Part shown: piece after piece, positions 1 to 11,360 of the stretch | How the letters are laid out: every line of letters begins with the position of its first letter | Numbering within the stretch: the stretch's first letter is position 1 | NCBI RefSeq assembly: GCF_015645095.1 | Contig: NZ_JADOTW010000002.1 | Coordinates: 1-64,000, forward strand | Source of the DNA: Halomonas sp. 328 | GTDB lineage: Bacteria > Pseudomonadota > Gammaproteobacteria > Pseudomonadales > Halomonadaceae | Direction of reading: 5' to 3' | Length of the DNA: 64,000 bases | Notes under the pieces: model-generated | Seen by the model: only the letters and a program-made list of their open reading frames with translations | Database searches by the model: none | Told to the model about the DNA's origin: nothing | Program-made: the position numbers and the translations under genes

Positions 1-2
1 CC

Positions 3-107
3 TTGAATTACCTCAAGGGAGAGAAGCGTTTCAAAGGCGGAATCCGGCGGAAGCAGAAGAAAGCCGCGCTGGATGAGGCCTATCTGGCGGACATTCTCGC
101 GGTGTAG
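3..107 (+). CDS. C-terminal end of an unidentified protein (partial)
   Basis: An open frame enters from the left edge and stops with TAG at 105-107. Only 34 residues are visible; they are rich in lysine and arginine (ending AYLADILAV). The codon use fits the surrounding genes, so this is probably a real 3' end, but I do not recognise the family and the visible part is too short to assign one. Confidence 0.4.
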   Translation: MNYLKGEKRFKGGIRRKQKKAALDEAYLADILAV

Positions 108-328
108 GTTTTTTCATGCGTTTTCCCTGATCATAATGATGGCCGGCGAGCACGGCTGCCTGGATGGCCATCATCTATGCCTGAACGATATAAAAGAGCC
201 CATCAAGGCTGCTCGGAAGAAATAAGTGGAGTGCCCTTCAGGCGACAACCGCTGCTGGTGGCAAGCGCAGCCGACAAGCCATGGGGTCATAACGCGCGAT
301 TCGGTACCTTCGTGAATAAGGCGGGATT
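108..328. other. intergenic region with an inverted repeat
   Basis: No gene is seen here. A perfect 9-bp inverted repeat, atgatggcc at 136-144 and ggccatcat at 166-174, with a 21-base loop, lies downstream of the partial gene and could fold in RNA. No clear T-run follows, so a terminator role is unproven. The 3' part must hold the promoter of the tautomerase gene, but no convincing -35/-10 pair was identified. Confidence 0.4.
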
Positions 329-715
329 ATGATCGTCGTCTATGGAATCAAGGAATACCTCAATCCGCTCAAGGCCCGGCTGTCCGAGGTGATTCACGGC
401 TGCATGCGGTCCGTGCTGGGCATGCCGGAGGACAAGCGGGCGCACCGCTTTATGCCGATGGATGCCGAGGATTTCTATTACCCGGGTGGCAGGACGCCCG
501 CCTATACGGTCATCGAGATCAATATGATGCAGGGGCGTACCGTGGAGACGCAGAAGGCACTGATCAAGGCGCTGTTCAGAGAGATTGAGTCGGAGCTGGG
601 TATCGCCCCCGCGGATATCGAAGTGACGATCAAGGAGCAGCCGGCGCACTGCTGGGGCTTTCGTGGCATGACCGGTGACGAGGCACGGGATCTCAAGTAT
701 TCCATCGAGGTGTGA
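329..715 (+). CDS. tautomerase family protein (Tautomerase_2-like)
   Basis: The 128-residue product resembles the small tautomerase superfamily (4-oxalocrotonate tautomerase/MSAD-like, Tautomerase_2 type). These enzymes use an N-terminal proline exposed after Met removal as a general base. Here the residue after Met is Ile (MIVVYGIKEYL), so the classic catalytic Pro-1 is absent, as in many Tautomerase_2 members whose reaction is unknown. The conserved stretch KEQPAHCWGFRG near the C-terminus is typical of the subfamily. The gene stands alone. The family call is good; the activity is uncertain because of the missing Pro-1. Confidence 0.75.
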   Translation: MIVVYGIKEYLNPLKARLSEVIHGCMRSVLGMPEDKRAHRFMPMDAEDFYYPGGRTPAYTVIEINMMQGRTVETQKALIKALFREIESELGIAPADIEVTIKEQPAHCWGFRGMTGDEARDLKYSIEV

Positions 716-905
716 GTCGCGTGGCAGCCAGGCAGCCTGGTGTTTGGCGGAGGCAGCGGCCCGGTGGCGGGAGGCTTGATCGTGGTCGGCGGGGCGCCGG
801 TGAATTTTTAGCCAGCCCCCCGAGACGGGTGGCGGGAAAAGCTGGATAATGGCAGGTTACGCGCCCTCGGGGCCCGCCGACATTCATAGATCCGGTGCTT
901 TGTCA

Positions 906-3110
906 ATGGAAATTAAGGTCAATTATCTCGATAACCTCCGGCTGGAGGCGAAGTTCGACGACTTCACCGTCATCTCCGACCAGCCGATCCGCTACAAGGG
1001 CGACGGCTCGGCCCCGGGGCCCTTCGACTACTTCCTGGCGTCGTCGGCGATGTGCGCGGCCTATTTCGTCAAGGTCTACTGCAATGCGCGGGATATTCCC
1101 ACCGAGAATATCCGCCTGGCGCACAACAATATCGTCGACCCGGAGAATCGCTACAAGCAGATCTTCAAGATCCAGATCGAGCTGCCGGAGTCCATTTCCG
1201 ACAAGGATCGCGAGGGCATCCTGCGCTCCATCGACCGTTGCACCGTGAAGAAGGTGGTGCAGACCGGTCCGGAATTCCAACTCGAGGTGGTGGAGAACCT
1301 GGACGAGGATGCCCAGGCCTTGCTGCTGGGCAAGCCGTCGGGTGATGCGAAAGGCGAGGGCAGCACCTGGATCGAGGGCAAGGATCTGCCGCTGGAGCAG
1401 ACCATCGCCAATATGACCAAGATCCTCGCCGATCTCGGCATGAAGATCGAGATCGCCTCCTGGCGCAATATCGTGCCCCATGTGTGGTCGCTGCATATCC
1501 GCGATGCCGCCTCGCCGATGTGCTTTACCAACGGCAAGGGCGCCACCAAGGAGAGCGCGCTGTGCTCGGCGCTGGGCGAATTCATCGAGCGCTTGAGCTG
1601 CAACTTCTTCTATAACGATCAGTTCTTCGGCGAGGAGATCGCCAATAGCGACTTCGTTCACTACCCCAACGAGCGGTGGTTCCAGCCGGGGCCGAACGAC
1701 GAGCTACCGGAGGCGATCCTCGACGACTACACCCGCGAGATCTACGACCCGGACGGCGAGCTGCGCGGCTCGCACCTGATCGACACCAACTCCGGCAAGG
1801 CGGAGCGGGGCATCGTCTCGCTGCCCTTCGTGCGTCAGTCGGATGGCGAAACGGTCTACTTCCCCTCCAACCTGATCGAGAACCTCTACCTCAGCAACGG
1901 CATGAGCGCGGGCAACACCCTGCCCGAGGCCCAGGTGCAGTGCCTCTCGGAGATCTTCGAGCGGGCGGTGAAGCGCCAGATCATCGAGGAGGAGATCACC
2001 CTGCCTGACGTGCCCCTGGAGGTGCTGAAGCAGTACCCGGCGATCCTCGAGGGCATCGAGGCGCTGGAGGCCCAGGGCTTCCCGGTGCTGGTCAAGGATG
2101 CCTCCCTGGGCGGCCAGTTCCCGGTGATGTGCGTGACCCTGATGAACCCCAAGACCGGCGGGGTCTTCGCCTCCTTCGGCGCCCACCCGAGCTTCGAGGT
2201 GGCCCTCGAGCGCAGCCTTACCGAGCTGCTGCAGGGGCGCAGCTTCGAGGGGCTGAACGATTTCATGCCGCCTACCTTCAGCTCCCTGGCGGTGACCGAG
2301 CCCAATAACTTCGTCGAGCATTTTATTGACTCCTCCGGGGTGATCTCCTGGCGCTTCTTCAGCAGCAAGGCGGACGTGGAGTTCGTCGAGTGGGACTTCT
2401 CGGGCAGCAACGAGGAGGAGGCCGCTGGCCTGTTCGGCATCCTCGAAGAGCTGGGCAAGGAGGCCTACATGGCTGTCCATGAGGACCTAGGCGCGCCGGT
2501 GTGCCGCATCCTGGTGCCGGATTTCTCCGAGGTCTATCCGGTGGAGGACCTGATCTGGGACAACACCAACAAGGCGCTCGAGTACCGGGAGGATATCCTC
2601 AATCTCCACCGCCTGAACGACGACCAACTGGCCGACCTGCTCGAGCGCCTGGAGGAGAGCCAGCTCGACGAGCACATCGATATCATCACCCTGATCGGTA
2701 TCGAGTTCGACGAGAATACCGTCTGGGGCCAGCTGACCATTCTCGAACTGAAGCTGCTGATCAACCTGGCCTTGGGCCAGCACGAGGAGGCCCTGGAGCG
2801 GGTCGAGATGTTCCAGCAGTTCAACGACAACACCGTCGAGCGCGGGCTCTTCTACCAGGCGGTGAGCGCGGTGCTGGAGATCGTCCTGGATGACGAGCTG
2901 GAGCTCGATGACTTCCTCTATAACTTGCGCCGCATGTTCGGCGAGGAAACCATGGAGGCGGTGGTCGGCTCGGTGAACGGCAGCGTGCGCTTCCACGGCC
3001 TGACCCCCACCAGCATGGAGCTGGAGGGCCTGGAGAAGCACCAGCGGCTGATCGAGAGCTACAAGAAACTGCACGCGCATCGCGCCGCCAGGGCAGGGGG
3101 GGCGGGGTAA
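906..3110 (+). CDS. ycaO: OsmC domain/YcaO domain fusion protein
   Basis: This 734-residue protein has an N-terminal OsmC-like domain (about 1-135, with the thiol pair C50 and C112), a YcaO domain (about 160-570, with the E-rich ATP-binding segment KGATKESALCSALGEFIERL at 211-230) and a helical C-terminal extension. YcaO proteins activate amide backbones with ATP; the E. coli member is linked to RimO-dependent methylthiolation of ribosomal protein S12. The start at 906 (MEIKVNYLDNL) is preferred over an in-frame ATG at 849 because homologues begin there as I remember them, although its RBS is weak. A strong terminator follows. The family call is firm; the exact substrate is not. Confidence 0.88.
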   Translation: MEIKVNYLDNLRLEAKFDDFTVISDQPIRYKGDGSAPGPFDYFLASSAMCAAYFVKVYCNARDIPTENIRLAHNNIVDPENRYKQIFKIQIELPESISDKDREGILRSIDRCTVKKVVQTGPEFQLEVVENLDEDAQALLLGKPSGDAKGEGSTWIEGKDLPLEQTIANMTKILADLGMKIEIASWRNIVPHVWSLHIRDAASPMCFTNGKGATKESALCSALGEFIERLSCNFFYNDQFFGEEIANSDFVHYPNERWFQPGPNDELPEAILDDYTREIYDPDGELRGSHLIDTNSGKAERGIVSLPFVRQSDGETVYFPSNLIENLYLSNGMSAGNTLPEAQVQCLSEIFERAVKRQIIEEEITLPDVPLEVLKQYPAILEGIEALEAQGFPVLVKDASLGGQFPVMCVTLMNPKTGGVFASFGAHPSFEVALERSLTELLQGRSFEGLNDFMPPTFSSLAVTEPNNFVEHFIDSSGVISWRFFSSKADVEFVEWDFSGSNEEEAAGLFGILEELGKEAYMAVHEDLGAPVCRILVPDFSEVYPVEDLIWDNTNKALEYREDILNLHRLNDDQLADLLERLEESQLDEHIDIITLIGIEFDENTVWGQLTILELKLLINLALGQHEEALERVEMFQQFNDNTVERGLFYQAVSAVLEIVLDDELELDDFLYNLRRMFGEETMEAVVGSVNGSVRFHGLTPTSMELEGLEKHQRLIESYKKLHAHRAARAGGAG

Positions 3111-3137
3111 GTCACTCAGGCATCACAGCCACACGCA

Positions 3138-3178
3138 GCGCCCCGGGCCAGCTCACCTGGCCCGGGGCGCGGTGTTTT
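3138..3178 (+). terminator. Rho-independent terminator after ycaO
   Basis: A perfect 14-bp stem (gcgccccgggccag at 3138-3151, complement at 3157-3170) with a 5-base loop is followed by ggtgtttt. It sits 28 bp after the ycaO stop codon and separates it from the next gene. Confidence 0.85.
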
Positions 3179-3276
3179 GGCGTACCGGCCGACTGTTTTC
3201 CTACTTGCTGGGATGTCGAGATCCCAGGGTCTCGCTCGACTACTGTTCGTGTATTGCCCTCGTTCAGGAGATCGCG

Positions 3277-3930
3277 ATGAGTCAGCTACGCGTGTCATGC
3301 TTCGGCCTGTCGCTCGATGGGTTTGCCGCCGGCCCGGAGCAGAGCCTGGAGCACCCGATGGGCCTCAACGGCCTGGAGAATCAGGATTGGCAGTTCGCGA
3401 CGGCGACCTTCCAGCGGCGCGTGCTGGGTAATGAAAGCGGTGAAACCGGGATAGACGACGACTTGGTGGCCCGCGGCTTCGAGAACGTCGGCGCCTGGAT
3501 CATGGGGCGCCATATGTTCGGCCCCGAGCGCGGCCCCTGGCAGGACCAGGCGTGGAAGGGGTGGTGGGGGGACACCCCGCCGTTTCACGCGCCGGTCTTC
3601 GTGCTGACGCATCATGCTCGCGACCCCATCGAGATGGCCGGCGGCACGACGTTTCACTTCGTCACGGAAGGCATCCATGAGGCCCTGGAGCGCGCCCGCG
3701 AAGCCGCCGGGGACAGGGATGTGCGCCTCGGCGGCGGCGTGGCCACGATTCAACAGTACCTGAGCGCACGATTGGTCGACGAACTCCATCTTGCCATCGC
3801 GCCTGTTCTGCTCGGCGCAGGGGAGCGTCTGTTCGCCGATATCGACATGCGCGCCCTCGGTTATCGGTGCGTGGAGCGGGTGGCGACCGACAGGGTCACC
3901 CATGCCGTCCTCAGAAGGAGTGCCGAATGA
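3277..3930 (+). CDS. dihydrofolate reductase family protein (RibD C-terminal domain)
   Basis: The 217-residue protein has the RibD C-terminal/dihydrofolate-reductase fold: an N-terminal strand and SLDGFAAGPEQ segment, then GAWIMGRHMFG and the nucleotide-binding DVRLGGGVATIQQYL segment, followed by VDELHLAIAPVLLGAGERLF. These are NADPH-binding reductases; most stand-alone copies have no proven substrate. The start at 3277 has an AGGAG at 3266-3270; an upstream in-frame ATG at 3172 falls inside the preceding terminator and is unlikely. The stop overlaps the start of the downstream GST gene (ATGA), so the two are co-translated. Confidence 0.85.
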   Translation: MSQLRVSCFGLSLDGFAAGPEQSLEHPMGLNGLENQDWQFATATFQRRVLGNESGETGIDDDLVARGFENVGAWIMGRHMFGPERGPWQDQAWKGWWGDTPPFHAPVFVLTHHARDPIEMAGGTTFHFVTEGIHEALERAREAAGDRDVRLGGGVATIQQYLSARLVDELHLAIAPVLLGAGERLFADIDMRALGYRCVERVATDRVTHAVLRRSAE

Positions 3931-4565
3931 CCGACCTGATCCTCACCACCTTCGATTGGGTCCCCGAGATGCCGCGGGGCTATGTGCGCGACCTGCGGGT
4001 GCGCTGGGCGCTGGAAGAGGCCGGCTTGCCCTATCGCGTCGAGAGCGTGCCGTTTCGCTCCCGGGAGGCCGAGCATTACCGCCATCAACCCTTCGGGCAG
4101 GTACCCTGGTTGACCGATGGCGACCGCTCGATCTTCGAGAGCGGTGCGATCCTGCTGCATCTGGGCGGGCGCAGTGACGCGCTGATGCCCGCCGACCCGC
4201 GCCGTCGCGGCGAGGTTATCGAGTGGTTGTTCGCGGCGCTCAACTCGGTCGAGATGGCGAGCCTGCCCTGGTCGTTGTACCGGTTCACCGGCGATACCGA
4301 GGACACCGCGGGCAGGCAGGCGCTGGAGAGGTTCCTGGCGTCCCGGCTCCAGCACCTGGAGTCGCTCCTGGGCGGGCGCGAATGGCTGGCCGGGAGCTTC
4401 TCCATCGCCGATATCGCCATGGCGGATGTGCTGCGCCTCATCGACCGGTTCGATGGGCTGGCGGACTCCCCGGCCTGTCGAGGCTATGTCGCGCGGGCCA
4501 CCGCCCGCCCGGCCTTCATCAAGGCGCATGCCGACCAGATGGCGCATTTCGCCGCGGCGGGCTGA
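3927..4565 (+). CDS. glutathione S-transferase family protein
   Basis: The 212-residue product has a thioredoxin-like N-terminal domain (about 1-80; VRDLRVRWALEEAGLPY, then GQVPWL with the cis-proline, and the SIFESGAILLHL glutathione-contact segment) and an all-helical C-terminal domain (about 90-205; FSIADIAMADVLRLI is the N-capping box region). Such enzymes conjugate or reduce electrophiles with glutathione in the cytoplasm. It overlaps the upstream reductase gene by four bases and has an AGGAG at 3916-3920, so the pair is probably an operon. The natural substrate cannot be read from the sequence. Confidence 0.9.
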   Translation: MTDLILTTFDWVPEMPRGYVRDLRVRWALEEAGLPYRVESVPFRSREAEHYRHQPFGQVPWLTDGDRSIFESGAILLHLGGRSDALMPADPRRRGEVIEWLFAALNSVEMASLPWSLYRFTGDTEDTAGRQALERFLASRLQHLESLLGGREWLAGSFSIADIAMADVLRLIDRFDGLADSPACRGYVARATARPAFIKAHADQMAHFAAAG

Positions 4566-4759
4566 GGGCGCTCGACGCGGCCGGCGAGGAGGCGCTCCCA
4601 GCCCGCCTTGACGACGCACCGAGGGGACTGATCATGCCCATGCCGGTGATGACTAGCGGTGATTGCATGGTAAGGTATTGAGCAGCTTGGGGTTATGCCA
4701 CGCTAGCACCGGGCTTGATATGATCAAGGTAATATTCAGCGGGGGAGTCTGAGGTCGCC

Positions 4760-4894
4760 ATGCCCTACTCGGTAAACCACAAGGCGCGATCCCGGGGGCG
4801 CATCCTCAGGTCGGCGATCGAGCTGTTCAGTCGCCAGGGCTTCGAGAAGGTCTCCATCGGGCCACTTGATAGCCGCTCGTTGGAGGCGCCATGA
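4760..4894 (+). pseudogene. truncated tetR-family regulator (N-terminal remnant)
   Basis: A 44-codon frame begins with a clear TetR N-terminus: ARSRGRILRSAIELFSRQGF then EKVSI, which is helix 1 and the start of helix 2 of the DNA-binding domain. After EKVSI the match ends and the frame closes within 11 codons (GPLDSRSLEAP). The recognition helix and the ligand domain are missing. The stop codon overlaps the start of the diguanylate cyclase gene. I read this as a deletion remnant that fused a tetR 5' end to the upstream region of the next gene. It may still be translated as a short peptide. Confidence 0.7.
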
Positions 4895-5829
4895 GTGATG
4901 ATGCCGCAGCGATGAATGTCGACCCCGCCGTCTACAAGACGCTGCTGGAGTCGACCCAGGCCATTCCCTGGAAGATCGATTGGGATGGCCTGCGCTTTGC
5001 CTATATCGGCCCCCAGATCGAGCGCTTGCTGGGCTGGCCCCAGGGAAGCTGGGTCAGCATCGACGACTGGGTCGAGCGCATGCACCCGGAGGATCGGGAG
5101 CGGGTCGTGAACTTCTGCGTCGCCCAGTCCAAGGCGGGGGTCGATCATGAGGCGGACTACCGTGCCCTGAAGGCGGACGGCAGCTACGTGTGGATTCGCG
5201 ACGTGGTGCATGTGGTGCGCGATGCCGAGGGCCAGGTGGAGGCGCTGATCGGCTTTATGTTCGATATCAGCGAGCGCAAGAAGACCGAGGAAGCGCTGTT
5301 GCGCGTTCAGCAGGAGCTCGAGGCGCTCTCCTTCCAGGATGGCCTGACCGGCGCGGCCAATCGGCGCCGGCTCGATGCCGTGCTGGAGACGGAGTGGGCG
5401 AGCGGGCGGCGCGGCGGCCAGCCGCTGTCGTTGATCATGCTGGATATCGACTGCTTCAAGCAGTTCAACGACTGCCATGGCCACCTGGCGGGCGACGACT
5501 GCCTGCGGCAGGTGGCGCAGATCCTCGGCGCCTCGGCCCTGCGGCCGCGGGACCTCTTGGCGCGATTCGGCGGCGAGGAGTTTGCCCTGGTGCTGCCGGA
5601 GACGGATCACGACGCCGCCCTGCGGGTGGCGCAGCGCTGCCGGGCATTGATCGCCGAGGCGGCCATTGCGCACCCGGCCTCCCAGGTCTCGCGCTTCGTG
5701 ACCGTCAGCATGGGGGTGGCCACGGCGCTGCCCTCGGAAGAGGTGACCCCGGCCTGGCTGGTGGAAACGGCGGACCGGCGGCTCTATCGTGCCAAGCAGG
5801 CCGGGCGGGATCGCATTATCGCGGAGTGA
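4891..5829 (+). CDS. PAS-GGDEF diguanylate cyclase
   Basis: The 312-residue protein has a PAS domain with PAC motif (about 20-130; ends DISERKK), a short coiled linker (130-147) and a GGDEF domain (about 148-310). The active-site signature GGEEF is at 227-231 and the inhibitory I-site RPRD at 218-221 is correctly spaced, so an active, product-inhibited cyclase making cyclic di-GMP from GTP is expected. No membrane segment is seen, so it should be cytoplasmic. A GGAGG at 4882-4886 supports the start, which lies inside the end of the tetR remnant. Cyclic di-GMP would be relevant to the LapA-type adhesin at 61.9 kb, but a link is only inferred. Confidence 0.93.
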   Translation: MSDDAAAMNVDPAVYKTLLESTQAIPWKIDWDGLRFAYIGPQIERLLGWPQGSWVSIDDWVERMHPEDRERVVNFCVAQSKAGVDHEADYRALKADGSYVWIRDVVHVVRDAEGQVEALIGFMFDISERKKTEEALLRVQQELEALSFQDGLTGAANRRRLDAVLETEWASGRRGGQPLSLIMLDIDCFKQFNDCHGHLAGDDCLRQVAQILGASALRPRDLLARFGGEEFALVLPETDHDAALRVAQRCRALIAEAAIAHPASQVSRFVTVSMGVATALPSEEVTPAWLVETADRRLYRAKQAGRDRIIAE

Positions 5830-5860
5830 TCCCCCCGCCGTGCTGGCGAGACCCTGCAAA

Positions 5861-5892
5861 CCCCCGAGTCGGTGATCCGGCTCGGGGGTTTT
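5861..5892 (+). terminator. Rho-independent terminator
   Basis: A 12-bp stem (cccccgagtcgg at 5861-5872 with ccggctcggggg at 5877-5888, one G:U pair) and a TGAT loop are followed by TTTT. It ends the diguanylate cyclase transcript. Confidence 0.85.
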
Positions 5893-5909
5893 GCGTTTGG
5901 GGCGCGGCC

Positions 5910-5948
5910 CTTGACCTTCATCATGGGCGCTCTTGACCTTCATCATGG
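5910..5948. repeat. 17-bp direct repeat, 22-bp period, upstream of the acs operon
   Basis: The sequence cttgaccttcatcatgg occurs at 5910-5926 and again, identically, at 5932-5948. The 22-bp spacing places both copies on the same helix face. It lies between the terminator and the start of the acyl-CoA synthetase gene at 6070, so it may be a tandem activator or repressor site; TTGACC in each copy could also serve as a -35. The regulator is unknown. Confidence 0.55.
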
Positions 5949-6069
5949 AGAGGGGGCGAAGAAGCGTACTACGCTGGAGTAACGCCGAGCCGGGCCCGCC
6001 AACGCCGCGTCGTTTGGGCAAGGAGAGGCGCCTGACTGGCTCTTGCACCACGACCCGTGGAGGTGGCCG

Positions 6070-7787
<1,718 letters not shown>

Positions 7788-7791
<4 letters not shown>

Positions 7792-9791
7792 ACATCGCCG
7801 ACAAGCCACGCCTATCACGGGCGCACCTGTTCGATCTGTTGCGCCAGATGCTGCGCATCCGCCGCTTCGAGGAGCGCTGCGTGGAGCTCTATACCCAGGA
7901 GAAGATTCGCGGCTTCCTGCATGTCTGCATCGGCGAGGAGGCGGTGGGCACCGGGGTGATGCATGGGCTTGCCCCCGACGATGCGGTGGTCTCCACCTAT
8001 CGGGAGCACGGCCATGCGCTGCTCAACCGCATTCCCATGGAGCGGGTGATGGCCGAGATGTATGGCAAGCAGGCCGGTTGCAGCATGGGGCGGGGCGGTT
8101 CCATGCACCTCTTCGATGCCGCCGCCCGCTTCGTCGGCGGCAATGCCATCGTCGCCGGTGGCCTGCCGCTGGCGGTCGGCCTGGCCCTGGCCGACAAGCT
8201 CGCCGGGCGACACCGGGTCACCGTCTGTTTCTTCGGCGACGGCGCCGCCGCCGAGGGGGCCTTCTACGAGAGCCTCAACCTGGCGGCGCTCTGGCAGTTG
8301 CCGGTGCTCTTCGTCTGCGAGAACAACCTCTATGCCATGGGCACGGCGCTGCGTTATGCCCACGCCCAGACCGAGATTCATCGCAAGGCCGAGGCGCTGG
8401 GGGTGCCCGCGGAGTGCGTCGATGGCATGGACATCGCCCGGGTGGAGTCGGCCAGCGCGCGGCTGCTGGCGGCGCTGCGTTCAGGGGACGGGCCGCGCTT
8501 TCTGGAGTGCCGCACCTACCGTTTCCGGGCCCATTCGATGTTCGACCCGGAGCTCTATCGGGACAAGGCCGAGGTGGAGGAGTGGAAGCAGCGCGACCCC
8601 ATCCCGCGGCTATCGGACTGGATGCAGCAGTCGGGGCTTCTGCGCGAGGAGGAGCTTGCCGCACTCGAGGCCGAGATCGCCGACGAGGTGGAGCGGGCCG
8701 TGGCCTTCGCCGAGGCGGCGGAGTGGGAGCCCGAGGCCAGTCGTTTCGAGCATGTGCTGCGCGAGGCAGGGGAGGCGCCGGTGCCGCCGCCCGCCGCCGA
8801 GGCCGCGCCGCAGGCGATGAGTTTCCGCGAGGCCTTCCGGCTCGGGCTGATCGAGGCCCTGGAGCACGACCCGCGGGTCTTCCTGATGGGCGAGGACATC
8901 GGCCACTACGGCGGCTGCTATGCGGTCAGCCGTGGCCTGCTGGAGCGCTTCGGCCCCGAGCGCATTCGCGATACCCCGCTGGCCGAGAACGGTTTCACCG
9001 GGGCCGGCATCGGCGCGGCGCTGGGGGAGGCGCGCCCCATCGTCGAGATCATGACGGTGAACTTCAGCCTGCTGGCCATGGATCAGATCGTCAATACGGC
9101 GGCGACCCTGCTGCACATGTCCGGCGGCGAGTTCGCCGTGCCCCTGGTGATTCGCATGGCCACCGGCGCCGGCCGCCAGGTGGCCGCCCAGCACTCCCAC
9201 AGCCTGGAGCACTGGTATGCCCATGTGCCGGGGCTCAGGGTGCTGGCCCCCGGCACCCTGGAGGATGCCCGCTATATGCTCTGGGCGGCGCTGCAGGACC
9301 CCAACCCGGTGCTGATCTTCGAGCATGTGATGCTCTATAACCGGGAAGGGGAGCTGGCCCCTTGCCCCCAGGGGGTGGATATCGAACGCGCCGCCATTCG
9401 CCGCCCGGGGCGCGATCTCAGCCTGATCACCTACGGCGGCAGCCTGCCCAAGACCCTGGAGGCGGCCGAGGCCCTGGCCGAGGAGGGCATCGAGGCCGAG
9501 GTGGTGGATCTGCGTGTTTTGCGCCCCTTGGACACGGCGACGCTGCTCGACTCGGTGGGCCGCACCCACCGGGCGGTGATCGTCGACGAAGGATGGAAGA
9601 CCGGCAGCCTGGCCGGCGAACTCGCCGCCATTCTCGCCGAGCAGGCCTTCTGGTCGCTGGATGCCCCCATCGAGCGGGTCTGCAGCGACGAGATCCCCAT
9701 TCCCTACCCGCAGCATCTGGAGCATGCCGCGCTGCCCCAGGTGGCGGATATCCTGGCCGCGGCCCGCCGGGCCCTGGGGGCCGCTCCATGA
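7788..9791 (+). CDS. fused 2-oxoacid dehydrogenase E1 alpha-beta
   Basis: This 667-residue protein joins both subunits of a thiamine-diphosphate-dependent E1. The alpha half (1-about 325) carries the ThDP/Mg site GDG (150-152) through ENN (178-180). A proline/alanine linker follows, and the beta half starts near 344 (FLMGEDIG, then [12 protein letters not shown]) and runs to the C-terminus. Pyruvate, acetoin or branched-chain 2-oxoacids are possible substrates; the sequence alone does not choose. It overlaps the ligase upstream and the E2 downstream by four bases each. E1 alpha and beta are usually separate genes in this family, so the fusion is notable. No E3 gene is nearby. Confidence 0.88.
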
Positions 9792-11062
9792 GCGATTTCC
9801 TGATGCCTTCGCTGGGTGCCGACATGGAGGCGGGCACCCTGGTGGCGTGGCAGGTGGCGCCGGGCGACCGGGTGACGAAAGGGCAGGTGGTCGCCGTGGT
9901 GGAGACCGCCAAGGGCGCCATCGATGTGGAGGTGTTCGAAAGCGGCGTGGTGGAGGCCTGCTATGTGGCGCCGGACACCAAGGTGCCGGTGGGCACGCCC
10001 CTGGCCCGCATCGGCAGCGGCGAGCGGATAATCACCGAGATTCCCGCTGCCGAGATTCCCGCCGCCGAGATTCCTGCCACTGAGGCTCCTGCCGCTGTGG
10101 CAACGCCCACCGCCGAGGGGGCGGCTCCCGCCACGGCGCCGCCCCCACGCCCTGAGCCGGTTGTCGCACCCGCCACGGCGCCGCCCCCGCGCCCTGAGCC
10201 GGTCGCCGCGCCCGCCACGGCACCGGTGGCGGCAGACGGCCGGGTCATGGCCTCGCCGGCCGCCCGGCGCCGGGCGAGGGAGCTCGGCGTGGCGCTGACC
10301 TCCCTCGGTGGCAGCGGGCCCGAGGGGGCCATCGTGCTGCGCGATCTCGAGCAGGTCGCCGGCGGTGTGCCCCGTCCCGTGACCCGGGGCGGCTTCGACC
10401 CTGACGAGATGCGCCGCGCCATCGCCGCCACCATGAGCCGTGCCAAGCGCGAGATCCCTCACTACTACCTGGCCACCACCGTGGATCTGCACGCCGCCGA
10501 GCGCTGGCTTACCGACTACAACCGGGAGCGGCCCCCGGAGGCCCGGTTGCTGATGTCCGCCCTGCTGATGAAGGCGACCGCCCGGGCCCTGGTGCGCTAT
10601 CCGGATCTCAATGGCCATTACGGCGAGCAGGGTTTCCAGGGCGCCGAGCGGGTCGACCTGGGCATGGCCATTCACCTGCGCGGCGGCGGCCTGATCGCCC
10701 CGGCCCTGGCCGATGCCGCGACCCTGGACCTGCCGACGCTGATGACGCGGCTGCAGGACCTGGTGCAGCGCGCCCGCCGCGGCGGCCTGCGGGCCTCCGA
10801 GATCGGCAGCCCCACGGCCACGGTAACGGCGCTGGGCGAGCGTGGCGTGGATACCGTCTATGGGGTGATTCATCCCCCTCAGGTGGCGATGATCGGCTTC
10901 GGCTCCCCGCGCCGGCGCCCCATGGCGGTGGACGAGCTGCTGGCGGTGCGCCTGGCGGTGGATGTCAGCCTGGCCGCCGACCACCGCGTCTGCGATGGCC
11001 ACCTGGGGGCCCAGTTTCTCAATGAGATCGATGCCCAACTGCAACACCCGGAGGCCCTGTGA
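9788..11062 (+). CDS. dihydrolipoamide acyltransferase E2
   Basis: The 424-residue protein has a lipoyl domain (1-77; [10 protein letters not shown] with the lipoylated lysine K42), a long Ala/Pro-rich linker (78-157) with AEIPA repeats and duplicated [11 protein letters not shown] units, a peripheral-subunit-binding domain (about 158-196) and a catalytic acyltransferase domain (about 208-424) with DHRVCDG, whose H399 is the catalytic base. It transfers the acyl group from lipoate to CoA and forms the complex core. The binding domain implies that it recruits an E3 encoded elsewhere. It overlaps E1 and the acyl carrier protein gene. Confidence 0.9.
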   Translation: MSDFLMPSLGADMEAGTLVAWQVAPGDRVTKGQVVAVVETAKGAIDVEVFESGVVEACYVAPDTKVPVGTPLARIGSGERIITEIPAAEIPAAEIPATEAPAAVATPTAEGAAPATAPPPRPEPVVAPATAPPPRPEPVAAPATAPVAADGRVMASPAARRRARELGVALTSLGGSGPEGAIVLRDLEQVAGGVPRPVTRGGFDPDEMRRAIAATMSRAKREIPHYYLATTVDLHAAERWLTDYNRERPPEARLLMSALLMKATARALVRYPDLNGHYGEQGFQGAERVDLGMAIHLRGGGLIAPALADAATLDLPTLMTRLQDLVQRARRGGLRASEIGSPTATVTALGERGVDTVYGVIHPPQVAMIGFGSPRRRPMAVDELLAVRLAVDVSLAADHRVCDGHLGAQFLNEIDAQLQHPEAL

Positions 11063-11307
11063 ACAGAGATCAGCTGCGTGCCCTCGTGCTCGAGGAGCTA
11101 ACCACCATCGCCCCGGACATCGACACGGCCCACTTCGATGACCGGGCCCGGCTGCGGGACGAGTACGACCTCGATTCCATGGATGCCTTGAACCTGCTGA
11201 CGGCGCTGCACCAGCGCCTGGGGGTGAGCATTCCCGAGAGCGATTACGCGGGGCTGCACAGCCTCCAGGCGCTGCTGGACTATCTGGAGACACAGCTGGA
11301 GACATAG
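11059..11307 (+). CDS. acyl carrier protein
   Basis: An 82-residue acidic protein with the phosphopantetheine attachment motif DLDSMD, serine S40. The start is GTG at 11059, overlapping the E2 stop (GTGA) with GAGG at 11051-11054. The position as last gene of a ligase/E1/E2 operon is odd: classic 2-oxoacid dehydrogenases deliver to CoA. It may accept acyl groups from the E2 or the ligase, or be charged by another enzyme; this is inference. It is not the housekeeping fatty-acid ACP, which sits with fab genes. Confidence 0.88.
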   Translation: MNRDQLRALVLEELTTIAPDIDTAHFDDRARLRDEYDLDSMDALNLLTALHQRLGVSIPESDYAGLHSLQALLDYLETQLET

Positions 11308-11360
11308 CTGGAGCCCCGGCTGGAGCGCTGATGGCCGACGAGGGCGGCCGAGAACGCCAA

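Noticed and set aside
3172-3276. Upstream start for the RibD-like reductase
   Set aside because: It would begin within the ycaO terminator and lacks an RBS; ATG 3277 has AGGAG at proper spacing.
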